A stretch of 64,000 nt of DNA from Cyclobacteriaceae bacterium (GTDB taxonomy: Bacteria > Bacteroidota > Bacteroidia > Cytophagales > Cyclobacteriaceae), in NCBI GenBank assembly GCA_028285685.1, contig JANQOR010000022.1:49056-113055 (forward strand), written 5' to 3'. The notes beneath the pieces were generated by a model. It worked only from the letters and a program-made list of their open reading frames with translations. It did not search any database and was not told the origin of the DNA. Below are positions 55,738 through 64,000 of this stretch, in pieces (within the stretch, counting starts at the first letter, position 1; the number at the start of each line of letters is the position of its first letter). Position numbers and translations under genes: made by a program.

Positions 55738-56553
55738 TTAGCTAACAATATGATCTCTCATTGACTTGACGCTGTTGGCAACGTCGGAAAATTGACCATC
55801 CGTCATCTCGGTGTCCTCACCAAGCTGATCAAATACTAAATTGATATACCTAAGATCTGGGAGAACTTTAGCGACATTCGTATCATCCTGAAATTTTTCC
55901 ATCAACTCAACGAGTTTCATGACCTGCGCTTTTTGTCCGGCCAGAACTTTCATTAGCTCCCCTTTATTGTCACTCATCTTGATTAGCTCACAAGTGATGT
56001 GAAGTCCTTCGATGACACTTCCGGCAATTACTAAAATGGAAGTCTTTTCCTCGCCATTTTGATTTAGGTAGTTGTAGGTGTCATAGAATGATTCGGTTAC
56101 AATGAAAATTAGTGAGTCGATGTTTTCAAGATTGCCCTCGATTCGTTCAGCCATTTGATTGTTGAACGCAGATGTGATGTTCAAGTCATCGATCATTTTT
56201 CTCAGAACCTCGAGGTAATCGATGGTCTCCTGCGTTTTATCAAAAGTAGCAGCATAGCTCAAATCTGCTCCATACACACCTAGGTTTGCCGCTTTTTGCC
56301 AGGTCGTAACGTACTGGTCGGCTTTTGCCGGATCATTAACCACCTCTCCATTGAAGGTGGTATTTGCTTCATTTAGCATTCGAGTAACTTCAAAGGAAGT
56401 TGGGATGGGGTAGGTGAATTCTTTTTCAACGAATTCCTCAATCTCTTGCTTCTTCTCAGCATTTGCATCCTCCGAAGATCCTCCGCTACTACAGGAAAAA
56501 AGAATGGAAGCGACGATTGCCAGCGATAAGGAATTCAATAAGTGCTTTTTCAT
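55738..56553 (-). CDS. Unknown helical lipoprotein
   Basis: The start is placed at ATG 56553 (MKKHLLNSLSLAIVASILFSC, lipobox LFSC), giving 271 residues; an earlier ATG at 56574 adds seven residues. The mature protein is acidic and helical, with YPIPTSFEVTRMLNEANTTF, WQKAANLGVYGADLSYAATF and FYDTYNYLNQNGEEKTSIL. No family is named. It is the gene upstream of the ABCG-like transporter on the same strand, and might act with it, but a terminator lies between. Confidence 0.75.
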   Translation of the reverse strand: MKKHLLNSLSLAIVASILFSCSSGGSSEDANAEKKQEIEEFVEKEFTYPIPTSFEVTRMLNEANTTFNGEVVNDPAKADQYVTTWQKAANLGVYGADLSYAATFDKTQETIDYLEVLRKMIDDLNITSAFNNQMAERIEGNLENIDSLIFIVTESFYDTYNYLNQNGEEKTSILVIAGSVIEGLHITCELIKMSDNKGELMKVLAGQKAQVMKLVELMEKFQDDTNVAKVLPDLRYINLVFDQLGEDTEMTDGQFSDVANSVKSMRDHIVS

Positions 56554-56599
56554 AGTTTTTTGTAGTTCTAACAATTCAAATTCAAGGATAACCTAATAT

Positions 56600-57064
56600 T
56601 TATTCATCATCAATTTTAGAGACTAGTTTATCATCACTTTTCTGCCTGCTCTCCAGACCCAAGTCTTGCCTGTACCAGGCTCTTTCATGGAGATAGTAAA
56701 ACACCATCTTAAAAAATATCTCTACAACTGCGACTCCGGAAGCTTTCCCTACAGCATCAGGATCGTCTTGAAACAGTAGAAAAGCTACAACAAAAGTAGT
56801 AAGGGAAGCAATTAACCTCCAAGTAACTGTCTTTGTAAAATGTCTTACTGTACTTCTGAGTTTAACCTTTATGTTGTACCAAATTCGCTCGTGATAGTAG
56901 TAAAATATCATTTTTAGCGAACCCTCGATTATTGCCACATGTGTAGCTTTTTTGGTTACGTCGGGGTCATCCTGAAAGAAAAAAAAGGTCAGAATGAAGG
57001 TAGTCGAGGAAGCAATGATCCTCCAGGTAATTGTTTTGACAATATGTCTTCTACGTGCTCGCAT
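56600..57064 (-). CDS. Membrane protein with two DUF2061 domains
   Basis: Protein of 154 residues made of two copies of a roughly 65-residue DUF2061 unit. Copy 1: HIVKTITWRIIASSTTFIL, FFFQDDPD, KMIFYYYHERIWY. Copy 2: HFTKTVTWRLIASLTTFVVA, LLFQDDPD, KMVFYYLHERAWY. Each copy has two hydrophobic helices and the ExxxKMxFYYxHERxWY end. Function unknown. Single-domain members are more common; this looks like an in-gene duplication. Confidence 0.9.
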   Translation of the reverse strand: MRARRRHIVKTITWRIIASSTTFILTFFFFQDDPDVTKKATHVAIIEGSLKMIFYYYHERIWYNIKVKLRSTVRHFTKTVTWRLIASLTTFVVAFLLFQDDPDAVGKASGVAVVEIFFKMVFYYLHERAWYRQDLGLESRQKSDDKLVSKIDDE

Positions 57065-57359
57065 TTACGGCGGCAAATCTAGTGAAGCAACCGAGATGAG
57101 CAAATGCTTATCGAACAAATAATTTCATTGTTAGGTAGTTAGCAATTTAGCTAGGTGCTAAGAATGATCAAATGACTTGCAAATGTCACTTAACACTGTT
57201 TTTTGACAAATAATAGCTCCAGTGGTATCCCAAAACAGCCAGTTAATCCTAGCTATTTACAAGTCGATCGAATAAGCTTTGAATTAATTTCCTTTGGAAA
57301 TCAAATAAATATCTTTGAAGTTGGACAAAGTCCAATTAAATCTCAAAATCCTAATAATC

Positions 57360-60300
57360 GTGAAAGCCACACAGACAATTATTAAGAGAACATTATATGT
57401 TCTGTTCTTAAGCTCACTATCTCAACTAGCTTTTTCACAACAACATTCAGCAGGAGTCAACATTGATAACCCCAACCCAAATGCGGTGCTTCACCTTGCC
57501 TCGCCTCAAAACGATCAAGGATTGCTGATTCCTAAGCTCACGTCAGCGCAAAGGGACAACTTACGCCTAGTTCTTGAAGCCAAAAATGATCCGGCAGCTG
57601 ACAATGGAATAATGGTATATGATTCCGAGGAAGAGGCGTTTTATTTCTGGGGAAATGGAGCTTGGGTTAAGATTGCAGAAGAACAGACATTGGCCAGTAT
57701 ACTAGCTAATGGAACCAGTGCAGGAGACAATCGCATAACCGAAGTGTTGGATCCTGTAGATCCTCAAGATGCGGCCACAAAAAATTACGTGGATAACCAA
57801 GCTGATTCTGACGACCAGATCATAGATGTATTCTCGCTAATCGGAACCACCTTATCTCTTTCCCTCGAGGACGATGGTGTGCCAGATCAAACATTAGATT
57901 TAGCTTCTATTGATACGGACACCGATGATCAAACGATTGACAATTTTTCGCTGGCTGGAACCATTCTTTCCCTGTCGTTGGAAGATGATGGAGCAGTTGA
58001 TCAAACAGTTGATTTGGCTTCCATCGATACTGACACAGATGACCAGACAATCGACAATCTCGCATTGGCAGGAACAATATTGTCAGTCTCGCTAGAGGAC
58101 GACGGAGTTCCGGACCAAACAATTGATCTAGCATCAATTAATACCGATACGGACGATCAAACGATCGACAATTTTTCACTTGCAGGTACTATTCTATCCA
58201 TTTCTTTAGAGGATGATGGGGTTGCAGACCAGACGGTCGACCTTTCCAGCATAGCGGCACCAGACACCGACGATCAAACAATTGATAATCTTTCTTTGTC
58301 AGGAACAATACTCTCCATCTCTTTAGAAGATGATGGAGTGGCAGATCAGACCGTGGACCTGGCAAGCATAGACACAGATACCGATGATCAGACGATAGAT
58401 AACCTTTCTCTAGCCGGAACTATTTTATCCGTTTCCTTAGAGGATGATGGGGTGGCGGACCAGACCGTAGATCTTGCCACTATCGATACTGACACAGATG
58501 ATCAGGCCATTGACAACTTTTCGTTAGCCGGGACAATACTCTCTCTTTCCTTAGAAGATGACGGTGTAGCAGATCAGACCGTTGACCTTTCCAGTATTGC
58601 ATCACCTGACACGGATGATCAGACGATAGATAACCTTTCTCTAGCTGGCACGATATTGTCTATTTCCCTTGAGGATGATGGGGTAGCAGATCAAACAGTT
58701 GACCTGGCAACCATAGACACGGACACAGATGATCAAGCAATCGACAATCTTTCATTGTCTGGAACCATCCTCTCAATTTCCTTAGAGGACGACGGAGTAG
58801 CAGACCAAACGGTTGATCTGGCTTCAATAGATACCGACACCGATACCGATGATCAGGCGATCGACAACCTTTCCTTGTCAGGAACCATCCTTTCGATTTC
58901 CTTAGAAGACGACGGAGTAGCAGACCAAACGGTAGATCTGGCTTCAATAGACACTGACACCGATACCGATGATCAGACGATCGACAATCTTTCCTTGTCA
59001 GGAACCATCTTATCGATTTCCTTAGAAGACGACGGAGTAGCAGACCAAACAGTGGATCTGGCATCAATAGATACCGACACCGATACCGATGATCAGGCGA
59101 TCGATAATCTTTCCTTGTCAGGGACCATCCTTTCCATTTCCTTAGAAGACGATGGGGTAGCCGATCAGACAGTGGATCTGGCATCAATAGATACCGACAC
59201 CGATGATCAGGCGATAGACAATCTTTCATTGTCAGGAACCATCCTCTCTATTTCATTAGAGGATGATGGCGTGGCGGACCAAACCGTGGATCTGGCAACG
59301 ATAGATACAGATACGGACGATCAGACGATCGATGCCTTTTCACTTGGAGGCACTATTCTGTCCCTGTCTCTGGAGGATGATGGGGTAGCTGACCAGACAG
59401 TAGATCTTGCGACGATAAACACTGATGACCAAACGATCGATGCTTTTTCATTAGGCGGTACTATTCTCTCTCTTTCCCTTGAAGACGATGGAGTACCAAA
59501 CCAGACCGTAGACCTGGCAACGATAGATACAGATACGGATGATCAGACCATCGACGCCTTTTCACTAGGCGGTACTATTCTCTCCCTTTCCCTGGAGGAT
59601 GATGGAGTAGCAGATCAGACAGTAGACCTTGCGACGATAAACACCGATGACCAAACCATCGATGCTTTTTCATTGGGAGGTACTATTCTCTCTCTTTCCC
59701 TTGAAGACGATGGAGTGCCAAACCAGACCGTAGACCTGGCAACGATAGATACAGATACTGATGATCAGACCATTGACGCCTTTTCACTAGGCGGTACTAT
59801 TCTCTCCCTTTCCTTAGAGGATGATGGAGTAGCTGATCAGACAGTAGATCTTGCGACGATAAATACCGATGACCAAACCATCGATGCTTTTTCATTGGGA
59901 GGTACTATTCTCTCTCTCTCGCTAGAGGATGATGGAGTAGCAGATCAGACCGTAGATCTTGCCACAATCAACACCGATGACCAGACGATCGATGCCTTTT
60001 CGCTAGGAGGTACTATTCTCTCTCTTTCTCTCGAGGATGATGGAGTGCCAAATCAGACAGTAGACCTCGCAACAATAGATACTGATACTGATGATCAGAC
60101 GATCGATGCTTTTTCATTGGGAGGTACTATTCTCTCTCTGTCCCTTGAAGATGACGGAGTAGCAGATCAGACAGTAGATCTTGCGACGATCAATACCGAT
60201 GACCAGACGATCGATGCCTTTTCATTAGGCGGTACGATTCTCTCTCTTTCCCTTGAGGATGATGGAGTAGCTGATCAGACCGTAGATCTTGCAACTATCA

Positions 60301-63300
60301 ACACCGATGATCAGACAGTCGACGTTTTCTCCTTAGGAGGTGATATTCTTTCTCTCTCCCTTGAGGACGATGGCGTAGCAAACCTGACGGTGGATTTATC
60401 AACGGTAGACAATCAAACCGCTGCTCAGGTGACTTCAACGGCAACCACAAATGTTGTGGCCACCAACGTTGACGCTGCTATTCTCGAATTGGACAACGAA
60501 AAATTGGCCCTAGCTGGTGGAACAATGTCCGGAGCTTTGAATTTGGGGGCCAACCTGATAAACAATCTTGGAACACCTTCGGTGGCTGCAGATGCCGCTA
60601 CGAAAGGTTATGTAGATGGTGTTGCGAATGGACTTACGTTGCAGGCTGTCTATGATAATGGAAATTTGATTTCTACATCTGGGGGCGCAGCGTTTGATGT
60701 AAGCGGAACAGAAGCCATTAGCCTGGATGCAAATGGACTCTCCAATTTTTCCGTAACAGGAGGTGACTTGAATCTGGAAACCTTTACAACCGGTAATATC
60801 AACCTTAATTCCGTACAAGGAATCAGTCTCACTCCTGGTGCTGGAAATAGTGTTTCAGTTACCGGGAATCTAAGTGTGGCGGGAAACATCCTTGGTGCTT
60901 CGCCTTTGGTTTTTGAAGGAGGAATCACGGATGGGAACACTGTAACGTTTACAATCCCGAATCCGGGAGTTTCCCGAACGATCGATTTCCCCGATGCTGA
61001 TGGAGATATTGTATTGAGTCTCGGGGCACTGACAAATAACGTAGCAACTATGACAAATGGTTCGGGTCAAATCATAAGCGCTGATGATGTCACACCATTT
61101 AACATTAATAGTAACACCATCAATCTTGGAAACAACGCGGGTGACATGGTTGTTTTTGCTGGATCTGCTTCGGCGAGTTCAAACAATGCTGGAGACCTCT
61201 TTAGCTTAGAAAATACAAATACAGCCGGAGGCAGAGCTGCTATATTTACCGGTAATGGTACAGTAGCAGCTGTCCAGATCAACCATGGAGCAGCGGGTCA
61301 ACCGGCACTGTCTTCCAGTAATGGGATAGTCATCGGTAATTTAACAGCCGATCATGCAGGTGCGATTCGGTATACTGGTACCGGCTTTGAGGCGAATATT
61401 GATGGTTCAGCAACCTGGTACGATTTGATAGATCCAACTTTCCCCATTTCTGCCACCGAGAATAATGCTGGTGATCTTCTTAGTATTACCAATTCCAACA
61501 CAGGCACAGGCCGGGCAGCTAACTTCACAGCTAATGGCACAGCTGCTGCAGTTCAAATTACCCATGGGGCAACCGGTCAGCCAGGATTAAATTCAAGTAA
61601 TGGAGTGGTTATCGGTAACTTGACTGCTGACCATGCAGGTGCCATTCGGTACACTGGTACCGGTTTTGAGGCCAACATCGATGGGTCCGCGACCTGGTAC
61701 GACTTGATAGATCCAACTTTCCCGGTATCGGCAAATGAAGCTAATGCTGGAGATCTTCTTAGCATAACTAACACAGATCTAGGAACCGGACGGGCTGCTG
61801 CTTTTACTGCGAATGGAACTGCTCCAGCAGTACAAATCACCCATGGAGCAGCGGGCCAGCCTGGACTGAATTCTAGCAATGGAGTTGTTATTGGTAATCT
61901 AACCGCTGACCATGCAGGTGCAATTCGGTATACTGGGACTGGTTTTGAGGCCAATATTGATGGTTCAGCGACCTGGTACGACTTGATAGATCCAACTTTC
62001 CCAGTATCGGCAAATGAAGCTAATGCTGGAGATCTTCTTAGCATTACCAACACAGATTTAGGGACAGGACGGGCTGCTGCTTTTACTGCGAATGGAACTG
62101 CTCCAGCAGTGCAAATCACCCATGGAGCAGCGGGTCAGCCTGGGTTAAACTCTAGTAACGGCATAGTTATTGGGAATTTAACAGCTGATCATGCAGGTGC
62201 TATTCGGTACACAGGTACCGGTTTCGAGGCGAATATTGATGGTTCAGCTACGTGGTACGATTTGATAGATCCCACTTTTCCTATTTCTGCAACTGAGAAT
62301 AACGCTGGGGATCTTCTTAGTGTAACTAATTCTAATACAGGTACTGGGCGAGCTGCTGTGTTTACGGCAAATGGTACGGATGCTGCAGTGCAAATCACTC
62401 ATGGGGTAGCTGCTCAACCTGGCCTTGTCTCTACCAACGGAGTTGTTATAGGAAATTTAACCTCAGACATTGCCGGCGCCATCCGCTACAATGGAACCAC
62501 GTTTGAAGGCAACGTGGATGGACTTGCAACAGGCTGGATTGAAATGACTAGCACCCTGGTGGACAATCCAGGTACAGAGAATCTGGTTGCCGGAGTGACA
62601 GCTGGAAATGCTCTGACAGCCAGTGGCCAAGGAAACACAATTGTTGGTCACAATGCTGGCAGTGGCGTGACTGATGGAGATGATAATGTTTTAATAGGAA
62701 GGAATGCCGCAATAGGGATAACAACAGGAATAGATAACGTTTTTATTGGTTCTGGCGGTATTACCAACACGGGCACATCAAATGCGATAGGCATCGGAAA
62801 AGATGTAACAGCAAACAACAATGGTACCGTTGCAATAGGACACAGCGCCCAGGCTACCTCTCTGGATGCAATCGCTTTTGGTAATGGAGCTCAGGCGACT
62901 GCAGACAGTGCAGTAGCAATAGGGGCAGGAACGGTCGCTACGGATCAGGGAACGATTGTTCTAAGTGATGGTGTCAATAGCAATTTCGAGGTTGGTATTG
63001 GGGTGCAGAATCCAAGAACAACACTACAAGTTGGGAACACATTAGGCTTGACACATTTTCTCAACACGACCGGAGGACCTGATGTAATTGATGGAGATGC
63101 TGTGATGAACAATCTCTATGTTGATTATAGCATGTCGAATGACAACCAACTGCTACGAACAACCGGTGATTCAGCCAGTTTTATTTTTCAGAATGATGGC
63201 GAAGTGATCTTTATGTCAGTGTCTGATGCGGGCGGACCGGGGTCCGTAGTCAATTTGAATTCTGATATATATCCCTGGTTTGAACTTCATAAGGATGGAA

Positions 63301-64000
63301 ATGCAGGCTTTAATGGTGGGGTTGTTTTTGGAGATGTAGATCCTGGTGAGGAGCTGGAAGGAATGATTCGATTTGATCAAGGTGGAGTAAACACTCTTCA
63401 AGGGTACCAGTCTGGCCAATGGTTTGATTTAATTGATACCACGTTCTTCGAAGATGGTTCTGCGAATCATTATAGCGGATCCTCCGCAGGTTCAGGTATA
63501 AATACTGGAACGGACAATATCTTCATGGGACGTGATTCAGGGCCCAGCATAGCGAATGGTAGTTCGAATATTGCAATTGGCCTTAACTCCGATGTGACTG
63601 ATGACACAGACAATAATATTGCAATTGGTAATGCAGCGATAGCAGATGGAGGAACCTCTGTTGCCATTGGTCGAAACACTTTTGCTTTGGATTCCTCTGT
63701 GGTTATAGGAAATGGTGCGATCGCAAGTTTCGAAAATGCGGTGGCAATCGGGCCTGGTATGACAAACACACAAGGCGCTGAGGTACACGCTCAATTTGGT
63801 GTCTCCATAGGCTATGATGCGGAAGTTGGTACAGGGGCTAATGAAGCAATAGCTATAGGTAACCTGGCTTTTGCTAACAACCCGCAATCTATTGCCATAG
63901 GCAGCGGATTCTCTAATGGGAATGGGCCGGAAGTGGGCTCCGACTTTGGGATTGCGATTGGATATGATGCACAAGTTGATCCCGGAGCTGAACAGTCGGT
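57360..64000 (+). CDS. Giant secreted repeat fibre protein, 3' end outside window
   Basis: An open frame runs from a GTG at 57360 to the last base: at least 2213 codons, no stop seen. The N terminus MKATQTIIKRTLYVLFLSSL is a signal peptide ending LAFSQ, then VNIDNPNPNAVLHLASPQND and GIMVYDSEEEAFYFWGNGAW, typical of Bacteroidota tail-fibre-like surface proteins. Order: lead-in with DAATKNYVD (about 138-146), 23 tandem 36-40-residue units (151-1018), a bridge with GGTMSGALNLGANLINNLGT and DAATKGYVD, five 93-residue units (1277-1741), and AIG-rich YadA-head-like repeats to the edge. A C-terminal chaperone or anchor would lie beyond. Alternative TTG starts at 57315 and 57321 exist. Function as adhesin or sheath fibre is inferred. 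Confidence 0.9.
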   Translation, partial: MKATQTIIKRTLYVLFLSSLSQLAFSQQHSAGVNIDNPNPNAVLHLASPQNDQGLLIPKLTSAQRDNLRLVLEAKNDPAADNGIMVYDSEEEAFYFWGNGAWVKIAEEQTLASILANGTSAGDNRITEVLDPVDPQDAATKNYVDNQADSDDQIIDVFSLIGTTLSLSLEDDGVPDQTLDLASIDTDTDDQTIDNFSLAGTILSLSLEDDGAVDQTVDLASIDTDTDDQTIDNLALAGTILSVSLEDDGVPDQTIDLASINTDTDDQTIDNFSLAGTILSISLEDDGVADQTVDLSSIAAPDTDDQTIDNLSLSGTILSISLEDDGVADQTVDLASIDTDTDDQTIDNLSLAGTILSVSLEDDGVADQTVDLATIDTDTDDQAIDNFSLAGTILSLSLEDDGVADQTVDLSSIASPDTDDQTIDNLSLAGTILSISLEDDGVADQTVDLATIDTDTDDQAIDNLSLSGTILSISLEDDGVADQTVDLASIDTDTDTDDQAIDNLSLSGTILSISLEDDGVADQTVDLASIDTDTDTDDQTIDNLSLSGTILSISLEDDGVADQTVDLASIDTDTDTDDQAIDNLSLSGTILSISLEDDGVADQTVDLASIDTDTDDQAIDNLSLSGTILSISLEDDGVADQTVDLATIDTDTDDQTIDAFSLGGTILSLSLEDDGVADQTVDLATINTDDQTIDAFSLGGTILSLSLEDDGVPNQTVDLATIDTDTDDQTIDAFSLGGTILSLSLEDDGVADQTVDLATINTDDQTIDAFSLGGTILSLSLEDDGVPNQTVDLATIDTDTDDQTIDAFSLGGTILSLSLEDDGVADQTVDLATINTDDQTIDAFSLGGTILSLSLEDDGVADQTVDLATINTDDQTIDAFSLGGTILSLSLEDDGVPNQTVDLATIDTDTDDQTIDAFSLGGTILSLSLEDDGVADQTVDLATINTDDQTIDAFSLGGTILSLSLEDDGVADQTVDLATINTDDQTVDVFSLGGDILSLSLEDDGVANLTVDLSTVDNQTAAQVTSTATTNVVATNVDAAILELDNEKLALAGGTMSGALNLGANLINNLGTPSVAADAATKGYVDGVANGLTLQAVYDNGNLISTSGGAAFDVSGTEAISLDANGLSNFSVTGGDLNLETFTTGNINLNSVQGISLTPGAGNSVSVTGNLSVAGNILGASPLVFEGGITDGNTVTFTIPNPGVSRTIDFPDADGDIVLSLGALTNNVATMTNGSGQIISADDVTPFNINSNTINLGNNAGDMVVFAGSASASSNNAGDLFSLENTNTAGGRAAIFTGNGTVAAVQINHGAAGQPALSSSNGIVIGNLTADHAGAIRYTGTGFEANIDGSATWYDLIDPTFPISATENNAGDLLSITNSNTGTGRAANFTANGTAAAVQITHGATGQPGLNSSNGVVIGNLTADHAGAIRYTGTGFEANIDGSATWYDLIDPTFPVSANEANAGDLLSITNTDLGTGRAAAFTANGTAPAVQITHGAAGQPGLNSSNGVVIGNLTADHAGAIRYTGTGFEANIDGSATWYDLIDPTFPVSANEANAGDLLSITNTDLGTGRAAAFTANGTAPAVQITHGAAGQPGLNSSNGIVIGNLTADHAGAIRYTGTGFEANIDGSATWYDLIDPTFPISATENNAGDLLSVTNSNTGTGRAAVFTANGTDAAVQITHGVAAQPGLVSTNGVVIGNLTSDIAGAIRYNGTTFEGNVDGLATGWIEMTSTLVDNPGTENLVAGVTAGNALTASGQGNTIVGHNAGSGVTDGDDNVLIGRNAAIGITTGIDNVFIGSGGITNTGTSNAIGIGKDVTANNNGTVAIGHSAQATSLDAIAFGNGAQATADSAVAIGAGTVATDQGTIVLSDGVNSNFEVGIGVQNPRTTLQVGNTLGLTHFLNTTGGPDVIDGDAVMNNLYVDYSMSNDNQLLRTTGDSASFIFQNDGEVIFMSVSDAGGPGSVVNLNSDIYPWFELHKDGNAGFNGGVVFGDVDPGEELEGMIRFDQGGVNTLQGYQSGQWFDLIDTTFFEDGSANHYSGSSAGSGINTGTDNIFMGRDSGPSIANGSSNIAIGLNSDVTDDTDNNIAIGNAAIADGGTSVAIGRNTFALDSSVVIGNGAIASFENAVAIGPGMTNTQGAEVHAQFGVSIGYDAEVGTGANEAIAIGNLAFANNPQSIAIGSGFSNGNGPEVGSDFGIAIGYDAQVDPGAEQS
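57810..60413 (+). repeat. 23-unit tandem coding repeat, 108-120 bases per unit
   Basis: I count 23 complete in-frame units totalling 868 codons exactly. The core is DDQTIDxxSLxGTILSLSLE plus DDGVADQTVDLAxI (34 residues), and the units differ by a linker of 2, 4, 5 or 6 residues (NT, DTDT, xxPDT, DTDTDT). Units 5-13 are mainly the LSLSGTILSIS type and units 14-22 the AFSLGGTILSLS type. The ends (units 1 and 23) are the most diverged, as in arrays that grow from the middle. Confidence 0.95.
61188..62582 (+). repeat. Five-unit tandem coding repeat of exact 279-base period
   Basis: Units start at 61188, 61467, 61746, 62025 and 62304, each 93 codons. Shared marks are AGDLLSITN, GRAAxFTANGTA, VQITHGAAGQPGLNSSNG, VIGNLTADHAGAIRYTGTGF and SATWYDLIDPTFP. 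The middle units (2-4) are near identical. The second half of unit 5 has diverged (AGAIRYNGTTFEGNVDGLAT). Confidence 0.95.
62650..64000 (+). repeat. YadA-head-like AIG repeats
   Basis: Two clusters (62650-62980 and 63500-64000) of the 14-16-residue kind seen in trimeric autotransporter heads: AIGIGKDVTANNNGTVAIGH, AFGNGAQATADSAVAIGAG, AIGNAAIADGGTSVAIGRN, VIGNGAIASFENAVAIGPG, AIAIGNLAFANNPQSIAIGS. A short block between them (63000-63480) resembles the 93-residue units' end (GQWFDLIDTTF). Confidence 0.85.

Noticed and set aside
57203-57385. 60-codon plus-strand frame before the giant gene
   Set aside because: Overlaps the GTG start and signal peptide of the giant gene in another frame; no domain, low-complexity composition.
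58660-59229. 189-codon minus-strand open frame across the giant gene's repeat
   Set aside because: It is the antisense of the tandem repeat: lack of stops in one unit is copied to all units. The product is a repetitive Arg/Leu-rich string with no signal or domain.
57810-60413. Possible CRISPR array
   Set aside because: Units are adjacent, in frame, code for a continuous protein and have no unique spacers of constant length; no cas genes.
61577-62119. 180-codon minus-strand open frame and its relatives at 61352-61540 and 62189-62398
   Set aside because: Shadow of the 279-base repeat array; the same antisense peptide is repeated once per unit.

Overview
The window is a chromosomal stretch from a member of the Bacteroidota, most likely a marine or soil Cytophagales-type bacterium. 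This is inferred from family content, not from a marker gene. The supporting families are a one-piece hybrid two-component system (propeller, Y_Y_Y, kinase, receiver, AraC), LuxR next to DUF4199, a head-GIN protein, a YwqK/MORN lipoprotein, DUF547, DUF2157 next to a GDYXXLXY protein, sortilin-like propeller proteins and many short lipoproteins. Shine-Dalgarno sites are mostly weak. I see no rRNA, tRNA, insertion sequence, integrase or CRISPR array. Genes are dense on both strands, and no stretch over 300 bases lacks a gene.

Layout. 1-4.7 kb: a Y-family DNA polymerase (cut by the window edge) followed by a short DnaE-type polymerase, an error-prone repair pair, then a SpoIIAA-like protein. 4.7-10.3 kb: a chemoreceptor, an alginate-export-type barrel, DUF4199 and a membrane-anchored LuxR regulator, DoxX plus a MORN lipoprotein, and a lipocalin-like lipoprotein. 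10.3-16 kb: D-Ala-D-Ala ligase with a small partner, a sterol-desaturase-type hydroxylase, a YodC-like protein, YfiR-like and EcsC proteins, a LytTR regulator and small membrane proteins. 16-21.7 kb: a propeller-amidohydrolase fusion, an exported metallo-beta-lactamase-fold protein, GNAT and DoxX. 21.7-32.1 kb: an orphan 1361-residue hybrid sensor, an Ig-like lipoprotein with a decayed duplicate tail behind it, a GH88/105-like hydrolase, an NTF2-like protein and the DUF2157/GDYXXLXY pair. A G-free simple-repeat tract follows. 32.3-39.7 kb: DoxX, a 1077-residue sortilin-like propeller protein, a small OmpA, a lipoprotein, an AI-2E exporter and tyrosyl-tRNA synthetase.

39.8-44.3 kb is a tightly overlapping six-gene cluster. 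It holds an unknown soluble protein, a stand-alone FMN/3Fe-4S glutamate-synthase-like protein, two tiny membrane proteins (one only 33 residues), a ferric-reductase/Rieske membrane protein and a cysteine-motif membrane protein. It looks like a redox system that I cannot match to a named pathway. 44.5-47.9 kb: Ku, then a TPR protein with a clamp-binding-like motif, a helical protein and a D-aminoacylase-type lipoprotein. 48-57 kb: GIN, alpha/beta hydrolase, DUF547, an RNase Z-like/VanZ/pseudouridine-synthase operon, DoxX, a large ABCG-like fused transporter, a lipoprotein and a duplicated DUF2061 protein.

57.4-64 kb is one open frame running off the window (at least 2213 codons). It encodes a secreted giant fibre with a GTG start and signal peptide, 23 tandem units of 36-40 residues, phage-tail-fibre-like DAATKxYVD motifs, five 93-residue units of exact 279-base period, and YadA-head-like AIG repeats. 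This gene and the 40-44 kb redox cluster are the two most interesting parts of the window.
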